Assembly (NCBI GenBank): GCA_902541775.1
Contig: CACBSE010000006.1
Location: 1 to 54,571 of the forward strand
Direction: 5' to 3'
Length of the DNA stretch: 54,571 nt
Source of the DNA: an uncultured Litorivicinus sp.
GTDB taxonomy: Bacteria; Pseudomonadota; Gammaproteobacteria; Pseudomonadales; Litorivicinaceae
The stretch's first letter is position 1. The number at the start of each line of letters is the position of its first letter. A program made the position numbers and the translations under genes. Positions 47,750 to 54,571 of this stretch are shown piece by piece. The notes beneath the pieces were generated by a model. It worked only from the letters and a program-made list of their open reading frames with translations. It did not search any database and was not told where the DNA came from.

Positions 47750-48813
47750 AACAACCAATATGCATCATGGCCGGAGGCACTGGCGGGCATATTTTCCCAG
47801 GGTTGGCTGTGGCTGGAGAACTTATCAAGCGTGGTGAAACAGTCCATTGGATTGGTTCAAAGCACGGTCTCGAGGGACAACTGGTCCCCGAAAAACAAAT
47901 ACCTATTCATTACCTCGTGGTTCGCGGAATCCGCGGCAAACACGGACTTCAGCGAATTACAGGTCCAATACGACTTGGCATTTCACTGATTCAAGCTCTC
48001 ATTCTCATGATGCGCCTCAAACCATCGGTATGTGTCGGGTTTGGTGGTTATCCGGCGGGTCCAGGTGGGATCGCTGCGAGGATCATGAAGGTTCCCGTTG
48101 TCATCCATGAACAGAACGCTGTGGCTGGGATGACGAATCAATATTTGGCTAAATTCGCTACTAAGGTGTTGACCGCATTTCCTGATGTAATTCAGGGGGC
48201 TGAGTGTGTAGGCAATCCAATTCGCCCGGAAATCGACTCGGTGGGTCGTCAGCGAATTGTCGAGGAACGTCAACCTGGTGACACCACTCGTGTCTTGGTG
48301 ATCGGTGGATCACAGGGTGCAAAATCCTTGAATAAGCAATTACCTGACAAGCTTCAAGCAGTAGCGAACAAGTTCGGAATTGAGGTGACTCACCAGTCGG
48401 GTGTTTCAGGACAGCAGCAGGTGTGTGATCAGTATCAAGCACTTGATTTTGATGCCACTGTTATCGCATTTATAAGCCGGATGGATGAAGCCTATCGAGA
48501 CGCAGATATCGTCGTTTGTCGGGCTGGGGCTCTGACAGTATCTGAATTAGCGGGAGCTGCAATGCCATCGGTACTCATTCCATTCCCATACGCCGTGGAT
48601 GATCACCAAACTAAAAATGGTCAGCAATTACAAAACGCAGGTGCTGCGGTTGTGGTCCAAGAAAAAGATCTCGACATCTTTGTTGCCAAACTCTCTGATA
48701 TTCTTGCTGCGCCCGACAATCTTAAACAGATGGCGCATGCTGCACGCTCTATTGCAAAACCTGAAGCCACAAAACAGGTCGCCGATCGAGTCATGGAGGT
48801 GGCTTATGGTTAA
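47746..48813 (+). CDS. murG: Lipid II synthase MurG
   Basis: Peripheral membrane GT28 glycosyltransferase (355 aa; 355 in E. coli) that adds GlcNAc to lipid I. The N-terminal glycine-rich loop is GGTGGHIFPGLAVA; VGFGGYPAGPGG, IHEQNAVAGMTNQ, VIGGSQGAKSLN and the C-terminal CRAGALTVSEL motif follow. The GTG start overlaps the ftsW stop (GTGA). Confidence 0.97.
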   Translation: MKQPICIMAGGTGGHIFPGLAVAGELIKRGETVHWIGSKHGLEGQLVPEKQIPIHYLVVRGIRGKHGLQRITGPIRLGISLIQALILMMRLKPSVCVGFGGYPAGPGGIAARIMKVPVVIHEQNAVAGMTNQYLAKFATKVLTAFPDVIQGAECVGNPIRPEIDSVGRQRIVEERQPGDTTRVLVIGGSQGAKSLNKQLPDKLQAVANKFGIEVTHQSGVSGQQQVCDQYQALDFDATVIAFISRMDEAYRDADIVVCRAGALTVSELAGAAMPSVLIPFPYAVDDHQTKNGQQLQNAGAAVVVQEKDLDIFVAKLSDILAAPDNLKQMAHAARSIAKPEATKQVADRVMEVAYG

Positions 48814-50209
48814 TCGGATGGGCCAAATTCAGTGCATGCATTTCGTTGGAATTGGCGGAATTGGCATGAGTGGAATCGCAGAAGTCCTGTTGAACCAAGG
48901 ATACCATGTATCGGGTTCAGATTTACGAGAAGGGCCAGCCACTGAGCGACTTGCGCGTTTGGGTGCAACAATTCACATCGGCCATCGCGAGTCCAATATT
49001 GATGGCTCAGAGGTGGTGGTCGTATCAAGTGCAATTGACCGCACGAATCCAGAAGTTACGAGCGCCTTGGCTGCGAGAATCCCGGTTATCCCGAGAGCAC
49101 AGATGCTTGCTGAACTGATGCGCTTTAAACATGGCATTGCGATTTCCGGAACGCACGGTAAAACAACGACGACTTCATTGGCGGCTTCTGTGCTTGCTGA
49201 AGGCGGGTTGGATCCGACTTACATCATTGGGGGAAAACTCAATCAGGCAGATACCAATGCAAGTTTAGGTGCCAGCGAATACATGGTGGCTGAGGCTGAT
49301 GAGAGTGATGCATCGTTCTTGGTCTTAAAGCCAATGATCGCGATTGTGACGAATATTGATGCTGATCATATGTCCACCTATGGTGGCAACTTCGAACGAC
49401 TCAAGCAAACCTTTGTTCAGTTCCTGCAGAATCTTCCGTTTTACGGTCTGGTGATAGCGAATGCTGATGACGATGTGGTGACTGACTTACTGCCCGTTGT
49501 CGGTAGAACTTTTCTGACATTTGGCATTGAATCAGATGCGGACTATCGTGCCATTGATATCACTGCTGACGGTTTAACAACTCACTTCGAAGTGGTACGT
49601 CCGGATGACAACAATCTGAAAGTGACGCTTTCAATGCCCGGTCGTCACAACGTGTTAAACGCGCTCGCCGTGGTCGTGTTGTCTGATCATCTGGGTGTGA
49701 ATGACGAATCTTTGGTCAGAGCATTGAGTAAATTCCAGGGAGTTGGTCGTCGCTTCCAACTGACGGGCCTGATTCAAAAGCGTGGGCAGCAAATTCCAGT
49801 CATTGACGACTACGGTCATCACCCAAAAGAACTAGAAGTGACCTTCGATGCAGTTCGGGATGCTTATCCTGGCCGTCGTTTAGTCAGTGTGTTCCAGCCG
49901 CATCGTTATTCCCGGACCCAGGATTTATTCGATGATTTTGTCTCTGTATTGAATCGTGCGGATGAGCTCGTATTGATGCCGGTGTATCCCGCAGGTGAAT
50001 TACCCATTGTTGGTGCGGAATCGAAAGATCTTGCTCAGAGTATTCGACGGCTTGGTCATTGCCGTCCTTATGTTGAAGGCGAATTTGATCAGGTCATTGA
50101 GCGGGTCGGTGCGTTAGTGGAACCAAACGATGTTGTGTTGGTGCAAGGTGCCGGCTCGATTGGACGATTGCCATTCCAGATGGTTGCAACGCTTGGAGGT
50201 GAGCAATGA
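48806..50209 (+). CDS. murC: UDP-MurNAc-alanine ligase MurC
   Basis: Adds L-alanine to UDP-MurNAc (467 aa; E. coli 491). It begins with HFVGIGGIGMSGIAEVL, followed by the ATP loop GTHGKTTTTSL and VAEADESDASFL. The ATG at 48806 follows GGAGGTGG and overlaps murG by 8 bases. An in-frame start 207 bases upstream would lie wholly inside murG and add non-conserved residues. murB, next to murC in E. coli, is not here. Confidence 0.97.
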   Translation: MVNRMGQIQCMHFVGIGGIGMSGIAEVLLNQGYHVSGSDLREGPATERLARLGATIHIGHRESNIDGSEVVVVSSAIDRTNPEVTSALAARIPVIPRAQMLAELMRFKHGIAISGTHGKTTTTSLAASVLAEGGLDPTYIIGGKLNQADTNASLGASEYMVAEADESDASFLVLKPMIAIVTNIDADHMSTYGGNFERLKQTFVQFLQNLPFYGLVIANADDDVVTDLLPVVGRTFLTFGIESDADYRAIDITADGLTTHFEVVRPDDNNLKVTLSMPGRHNVLNALAVVVLSDHLGVNDESLVRALSKFQGVGRRFQLTGLIQKRGQQIPVIDDYGHHPKELEVTFDAVRDAYPGRRLVSVFQPHRYSRTQDLFDDFVSVLNRADELVLMPVYPAGELPIVGAESKDLAQSIRRLGHCRPYVEGEFDQVIERVGALVEPNDVVLVQGAGSIGRLPFQMVATLGGEQ

Positions 50210-51123
50210 ACTGGGCCAATGAACGGATTGTGCTTCTCTACGGTGGGTTTGGATCTGAAGCTGATGTTTCACGCGATGGAAAAAAAATCGTGGCAGCCGC
50301 AATGCGTGAATTGGGTATCACACCGATTGAGCTGGATATCAAAGATGGACTCGTTGAACCATTGATGGCTGCAAATCCAACGCGTGTCTTCAATCTGGTT
50401 CACGGGCGTCCAGGGGAAGACGGCGTGTTACAGGGATTGTTATGTGCGCTTGGTATTCCATTCACAGGCTCAGGTGTCGGTGCTTCAGCCCTCGCCCTGG
50501 ACAAGCCAAGAACTAAGCAAGTGTGGGAATCACTCGGACTACCCACTTCACCGATGGTTGTAGTGAATGACCTTGAGCAAGCCGATATTTGTATCAAGCG
50601 ATTGGGTCCTGAATTGTTTGTGAAGCCAGCGCACGAGGGCTCATCAGTTGGTGCGCATGTTGTTCACGGCGGTGTTCAGTTAAAGGCAGCCCTCATCGAT
50701 GCGCTTAAACACGATACGCGGGTTTTGGTGGAACCCTTGTTGCCGGGACCGGAAATCACTGTAGGTATTGTCCGAGGCTTGGCACTTCCTGTGATTGGAA
50801 TTCAGCCACTCTCAGAGTTTTATGACTACAGAGCGAAGTATTTGGCCGACGACACTAAATATCAGATTCCATCGGGCTTAAGTCCCGAGCTTGAGGCAGA
50901 AGCGCAGCAGTTGGCGCTTGAGGCGTTCGATGCGCTTGGATGCCGGACTTGGGGTCGTATGGACTTCATGATGGACGAAACAGGTCATTTACTCTTGATC
51001 GAGTGCAATACGGTTCCCGGCATGGGGAACCATTCATTGGTACCAAAAGCGGCGCTTGCCTCGGGAATGGATATGCCGATGTTGATTGAACAAATCCTTC
51101 TTGATGCGGAGGTTTCGCCATGA
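50206..51123 (+). CDS. ddlB: D-alanine-D-alanine ligase
   Basis: ATP-grasp ligase (305 aa; 306 in E. coli DdlB) making the D-Ala-D-Ala dipeptide used by MurF. Segments include LLYGGFGSEADVSRDG, the FVKPAHEGSSVGAHVV loop and the C-terminal ECNTVPGMGNHSLVPKAA. The tyrosine of the family's YDYRAKY motif is present (FYDYRAKYL), consistent with a dipeptide rather than depsipeptide ligase. It overlaps murC and ftsQ by 4 bases each. Confidence 0.96.
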   Translation: MNWANERIVLLYGGFGSEADVSRDGKKIVAAAMRELGITPIELDIKDGLVEPLMAANPTRVFNLVHGRPGEDGVLQGLLCALGIPFTGSGVGASALALDKPRTKQVWESLGLPTSPMVVVNDLEQADICIKRLGPELFVKPAHEGSSVGAHVVHGGVQLKAALIDALKHDTRVLVEPLLPGPEITVGIVRGLALPVIGIQPLSEFYDYRAKYLADDTKYQIPSGLSPELEAEAQQLALEAFDALGCRTWGRMDFMMDETGHLLLIECNTVPGMGNHSLVPKAALASGMDMPMLIEQILLDAEVSP

Positions 51124-51836
51124 TGATGAAACAGATTGGCAATCGAACAGGCACGCATTGGAAAATGGCATTGCTCTTGCTGGGGCTTGGTGTTACAGGG
51201 TCTATCGCGGCAGGTGGCCTGAGCCATCTGTTACAGCATGTGCAGATTCGGCAGGTTCAATTGCAAGGTGATTTACGCTACCTGGATGCCAAGGCACTGA
51301 CCCGTGACCTAAGTGTTAGGTTCAACGTGAATTACCTAGAAACCACACTCCCACAGGTCATCTCCGAAGTCGAATCGCATCCTTGGATTGCCAGTGCATC
51401 AGCGCGGCGCGTTTGGCCAGATACACTTTTGATCGAAATCACTGAGCAGCGTCCGGTCGCAATTTATAACGATACGCAGTACCTCGGGTTATCCGGTGAT
51501 CTTTTTGAGCCACCGACTCCGGTAAACGAACCACTGCCACGACTCTATGGAGCGTTATCTGAAACCATGCAGGTTTATAGCCATTACGGTGTGTTTTCAG
51601 ACCGTCTATCAGGTTTCTCCGACGTCGCATCTGTATCACGTGGTCATGATTTGGGATGGCAAATCGCCTTGCATAATGGAATCAATCTGCAGCTTGGGCG
51701 CGTTGATATTTTAGGGCGGCTCGCACGCGCACGTGATGTCTTGAACCATTTAGATAGCGACAAGCTCGCGAAGCTGCAAGAGATTGACGCGCGTTATGAC
51801 AATGGAGTTGCTTTGGCTTGGAGGGTTGCCCAGTGA
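51120..51836 (+). CDS. ftsQ: Cell division protein FtsQ
   Basis: Bitopic division protein (238 aa) of the FtsQLB complex. A cytoplasmic tail and one membrane helix (about 17-35) lead into a POTRA domain (IRQVQLQGDLRYLDAKALTR, about 45-115) and a beta domain with the HPWIASASARRVWPDTL segment. Its stop overlaps the ftsA GTG. Size and position between ddl and ftsA support the call. Confidence 0.94.
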   Translation: MMMKQIGNRTGTHWKMALLLLGLGVTGSIAAGGLSHLLQHVQIRQVQLQGDLRYLDAKALTRDLSVRFNVNYLETTLPQVISEVESHPWIASASARRVWPDTLLIEITEQRPVAIYNDTQYLGLSGDLFEPPTPVNEPLPRLYGALSETMQVYSHYGVFSDRLSGFSDVASVSRGHDLGWQIALHNGINLQLGRVDILGRLARARDVLNHLDSDKLAKLQEIDARYDNGVALAWRVAQ

Positions 51837-53041
51837 GTCATTTACTGGTCATCGATATCGGCTCAAGTCAAATTATAGCTGCCGTTGCTGAGATCACGGA
51901 GGACAGTCGTATCGCTGTCCGAGGTCTCGGTCGCGCCCGCTCTGGTGGTTTGAAGCAAGGCGTGGTGATTCAGATTGATTCAGTGGTCGACGCACTCGTT
52001 CGTTCGGTGGCTGAAGCGAATCAGATGGCTGGGACTAAACTGACTGATCCACTGGTATCCGTAGGTGGATCGCATATTCTGGGACAACACATTTCAGGGA
52101 CCGTGATTCTGAATCATCACGAGGTAACTGATATCCTTTTGACCCAAGCGATGGAACAAGTGCAGGCTCAGGCGCAAATATCTGAACGTGAGATTTTGAG
52201 TGTCATTCCGCGATCATTTACGTTGGATAGTCAGACCGGTATTCGATTACCCCAGGGGATGACAGGTAATCGGTTGGATGCGCATGTTCATGTCATTACT
52301 GGTGCGACCCACGTCATCAATAATTTGAAAAAATGCCTAAAAATCGCGGGCCTCGAAGCTTCCGTTTTGATTCCATCTGCGCTTGCGGTCAGTCAGTTGG
52401 TGTTACCAGATGAGCGCGAACTTGGCGTGTGTATTGCCGATATTGGGATCGGTACGATTGATGTCATGGTGATTTCAGAAGGCGCACCCGCCTGGTTGCA
52501 AGTGATGCCCATGGGTGGCGAATTGTTGACGCACGATCTTGCGGTCGCATTAAAGACTCCACTCGGCGATGCCGAGGATTTGAAGGTGCAATCCGCTTAT
52601 GCGCACACGCGCTTTGCACCACCGGCCGAAATGGTGCGGGTCAGGAAGCTTGCCGATCGCCCGGCAGAAACCATCAGCTTGCAGCAGTTAACGGCCTTCA
52701 TTCAGCCACGTGTCGAAGAAATCGCTGAAATCTTAGGTGAGCGGCTTCGTCAATCTGGACGGTTTGAAGAAGCGTCAACGGGCATTGTGTTGTGTGGCGG
52801 AACGGCTGCATTACCGGGGATCGCACAAGTCTTCGAGAGTATGTTGCAGTGTCCATGTCGGGTACTGAAACAAGCCCATCAAAACGGACTCGATGGGTTA
52901 TTACAAGATCCAGCCAATGCAGTTCTGGCAGGTCTTCTGGCGTATGGACGCGACCAAGAAGTTCAGCCTCGACCGCGTTGGCTTGGTGTGCAGGGAAGCA
53001 TGTTCAATCGGGTTCGGCAGTGGATCCAGGGAAATTTTTAA
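51833..53041 (+). CDS. ftsA: Cell division protein FtsA
   Basis: Actin-like protein (402 aa) that tethers FtsZ to the membrane. The phosphate-1 loop is DIGSSQI, phosphate-2 is ADIGIGTIDVMV, and the late CGGTAALPGI motif completes the nucleotide site. The C-terminal amphipathic helix FNRVRQWIQGNF is the membrane-targeting sequence. The GTG start follows GGAGGG and overlaps the ftsQ stop (GTGA); a TTG five codons upstream is rejected. Confidence 0.97.
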   Translation: MSHLLVIDIGSSQIIAAVAEITEDSRIAVRGLGRARSGGLKQGVVIQIDSVVDALVRSVAEANQMAGTKLTDPLVSVGGSHILGQHISGTVILNHHEVTDILLTQAMEQVQAQAQISEREILSVIPRSFTLDSQTGIRLPQGMTGNRLDAHVHVITGATHVINNLKKCLKIAGLEASVLIPSALAVSQLVLPDERELGVCIADIGIGTIDVMVISEGAPAWLQVMPMGGELLTHDLAVALKTPLGDAEDLKVQSAYAHTRFAPPAEMVRVRKLADRPAETISLQQLTAFIQPRVEEIAEILGERLRQSGRFEEASTGIVLCGGTAALPGIAQVFESMLQCPCRVLKQAHQNGLDGLLQDPANAVLAGLLAYGRDQEVQPRPRWLGVQGSMFNRVRQWIQGNF

Positions 53042-53057
53042 CTGAGAGGGTAATGAA

Positions 53058-54227
53058 ATGTTCGAGATCATCGATCAAATCGAATCAAACGCGATCATTA
53101 AAGTGATTGGCGTCGGCGGTGGTGGCGGCAACGCGGTCAACCATATGTTGAAACACGCAGTTGAAGGTGTTGAATTCATTGTAGCCAATACGGATGCGCA
53201 AGCGATGAAGGTAATTCCAGCTGATAGAACGCTTCAACTGGGTGGTGACATTACCAAGGGTTTGGGGGCTGGAGCAAACCCTGATGTGGGCCGTAATGCG
53301 GCGCTGGAAGATCGCGATGCGATCGCTGAAGTCTTAACAGATACCGATATGGTGTTCATCACCGCAGGCATGGGAGGTGGTACAGGCACAGGCGCTGCTC
53401 CGGTCGTTGCTGAAATCGCTCGTGAAATGGGTATCCTTACGGTTGCAATCGTGACACGCCCGTTCGGTTTTGAGGGGCGTCGTCGCACACACGTCGCTGA
53501 TCAAGGTATCGCAGCGCTCGAGAAGTATGTGGATTCCTTGATCGTTGTACCTAACGAAAAATTGCTTCCTGTGCTGGGTAAGAATGCGTCTTTAATGGCT
53601 GCGTTTGCCGAAGCGAACAATGTATTGCAAGGGGCTGTGCGTGGAATTGCAGATCTGATTATTCGTCCAGGCATGATCAACGTTGACTTCGCTGACGTTA
53701 GGACTGTCATGAGCGAAATGGGGAAGGCAATGATGGGTACGGGTATCGCTGCGGGTGAGGATCGTGCTGCCAAGGCAGCAGAGATGGCGATCCGATCACC
53801 ATTATTGGAAGACGTCGATTTATCGGGTGCCCGCGGTATTTTGGTTAACATTACTTCGGGTCCGGATTTCACATTGGGTGAGTTTGATCAAGTGGGTCAT
53901 GTCGTTGAACAAATTAGCGATGACAATGCTAATGTGGTTGTTGGGACAGTGATAGATCCTGAGATGAGTGACCAGATCAGCGTGACGGTTGTAGCAACGG
54001 GTCTTGGTGGTGCGCAAGCACCGAAAACTGTAGTTGATAATGCGTATCTCGAGCGAGCAACTCGTGAGGCTTATAGTCCGACCAGTGTAGCGGCTCCACA
54101 GGTTCTGAGAACACAAGCGGTGGGTAATACAGCGCTTGCGCAAGATGCGGTGGAAGAGCGCAACGAGGGTCAGGAAATGGAGCGAATTTTGAATATTCCT
54201 GCATTCCTTCGTCGTCAGGCGGACTAA
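53058..54227 (+). CDS. ftsZ: Cell division GTPase FtsZ
   Basis: Tubulin-like GTPase that forms the Z-ring (389 aa). The tubulin signature GGGTGTG is at residues 106-112, the T7 synergy loop is [15 protein letters not shown], and a linker leads to the conserved C-terminal peptide [13 protein letters not shown] that binds FtsA and ZipA. The Shine-Dalgarno is GAGGG, 16 bases after the ftsA stop, the largest gap within the dcw cluster apart from the mraZ leader. Confidence 0.99.
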   Translation: MFEIIDQIESNAIIKVIGVGGGGGNAVNHMLKHAVEGVEFIVANTDAQAMKVIPADRTLQLGGDITKGLGAGANPDVGRNAALEDRDAIAEVLTDTDMVFITAGMGGGTGTGAAPVVAEIAREMGILTVAIVTRPFGFEGRRRTHVADQGIAALEKYVDSLIVVPNEKLLPVLGKNASLMAAFAEANNVLQGAVRGIADLIIRPGMINVDFADVRTVMSEMGKAMMGTGIAAGEDRAAKAAEMAIRSPLLEDVDLSGARGILVNITSGPDFTLGEFDQVGHVVEQISDDNANVVVGTVIDPEMSDQISVTVVATGLGGAQAPKTVVDNAYLERATREAYSPTSVAAPQVLRTQAVGNTALAQDAVEERNEGQEMERILNIPAFLRRQAD

Positions 54228-54316
54228 TGAACAAAACTCTACACTTCCGCTCCGATGTGCAAGATGCAACGGATAAAAGCCTGTTAAACTAGCGGGCTGA
54301 GGGAAGGAGAGTTGAA

Positions 54317-54571
54317 TTGATTGCACAGCGAACGCTGAAAAATGTCGTGCGAGCCACAGGAGTGGGTTTGCATTCGGGTGATACTGTGTACCTCACATTG
54401 AGGCCGGCCCCTGAGAACCATGGCATCCAATTCAAACGAGTAGATTTGGATCCGCCTGGGCTCATCCGAGCAAATGCAGACAGCGTCTCTCAGACGACCC
54501 TCTCAACCTGTTTGTCTTCGCCCGACGGTGCTCAGGTCTCCACCGTTGAACATTTGTTATCCGCGTTATCG
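54317..54571 (+). CDS. lpxC: UDP-3-O-acyl-GlcNAc deacetylase LpxC (5' part, runs off window)
   Basis: First 85 codons of LpxC, the zinc deacetylase that commits UDP-acyl-GlcNAc to lipid A synthesis. The translation from the TTG at 54317 gives [19 protein letters not shown], then [11 protein letters not shown] and the zinc-ligand motif STVEHL, all typical. AGGAG lies 7 bases before the TTG, and no ATG or GTG is available at this point, so a TTG start is likely. The 89-base gap after ftsZ shows no clear promoter boxes. The frame is open to the end of the window. Confidence 0.94.
   Translation, partial: MIAQRTLKNVVRATGVGLHSGDTVYLTLRPAPENHGIQFKRVDLDPPGLIRANADSVSQTTLSTCLSSPDGAQVSTVEHLLSALS

Noticed and set aside
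48599-48805. In-frame 69-codon N-terminal extension of murC
   Set aside because: It lies entirely inside murG, is not MurC-like, and the ATG at 48806 has a good ribosome-binding site and the family N-terminus.
54228-54316. Promoter for lpxC in the ftsZ-lpxC gap
   Set aside because: TACACT and TAAACT could serve as -10 boxes but neither has a credible -35 at 16-18 bases.

Overview
The window is a continuous stretch of bacterial chromosome that is almost entirely coding. It carries 60 protein genes, two of them cut by the window edges, plus the RNase P RNA gene. Base composition is about half G+C by eye. I see no mobile element, CRISPR array, tRNA, rRNA or phage gene. Gene content and order (rng-yhdP-tldD; kds-lpt-rpoN-hpf-ptsN-rapZ; mlaFEDCB-ibaG-murA-hisGDC-degS/algW; rplM-rpsI-petABC-sspAB; dolP-diaA-lpoA/rsmI-rnpB; mraZ to lpxC) point to a free-living, respiring, Gram-negative gammaproteobacterium outside the enterics. 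The arrangement closely resembles the Pseudomonas chromosome as I remember it. I cannot name the genus.

Layout. 1-7742: the end of RNase G, the AsmA-like protein YhdP, and the TldD/PmbA protease pair flanking an oppositely oriented yjgA. 7744-16814 (minus strand): caxA-kdsD-kdsC-lptC-lptA-lptB-rpoN-hpf, an intrinsic terminator, then ptsN-rapZ-npr-mgtE. 16912-24346 (plus): the Mla lipid-transport operon running into ibaG, murA and hisG-hisD-hisC. 24332-28450: a DegS/AlgW protease, a Nif3-family protein, ZapG, an alpha/beta hydrolase and ZapE. 28461-33326: ribosomal proteins L13 and S9, the cytochrome bc1 complex, SspA and SspB. 33323-37756: dolP-diaA-lpoA on the minus strand, divergent from rsmI and rnpB. 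37904-54571: the complete dcw cluster, mraZ to ftsZ, followed by the start of lpxC.

How it works together. Most of the window builds the cell envelope: Kdo synthesis and LPS export (kds, lpt, lpxC), outer-membrane lipid balance (mla, yhdP, dolP), peptidoglycan precursors and polymerisation (murA, murC-G, mraY, ddl, ftsI, ftsW, lpoA), envelope stress sensing (degS) and septation (ftsL, Q, A, Z, zapE, zapG). Regulators sit inside these operons (rpoN, the nitrogen PTS, rapZ, mraZ, sspAB).

The strongest non-routine signals are structural. All five convergent gene pairs have overlapping or abutting stop codons and no intrinsic terminator between them. Two of the five divergent pairs have start codons that overlap or lie one base apart. 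Regulatory sequence can nevertheless be seen as an exact 10-bp-spaced MraZ box array, an rnpB promoter inside the end of rsmI, a GC-rich-discriminator promoter for rplM, and a terminator that splits the rpoN/PTS operon. I found no convincing undescribed multi-gene system; the region is conserved housekeeping DNA with some unusual junctions.
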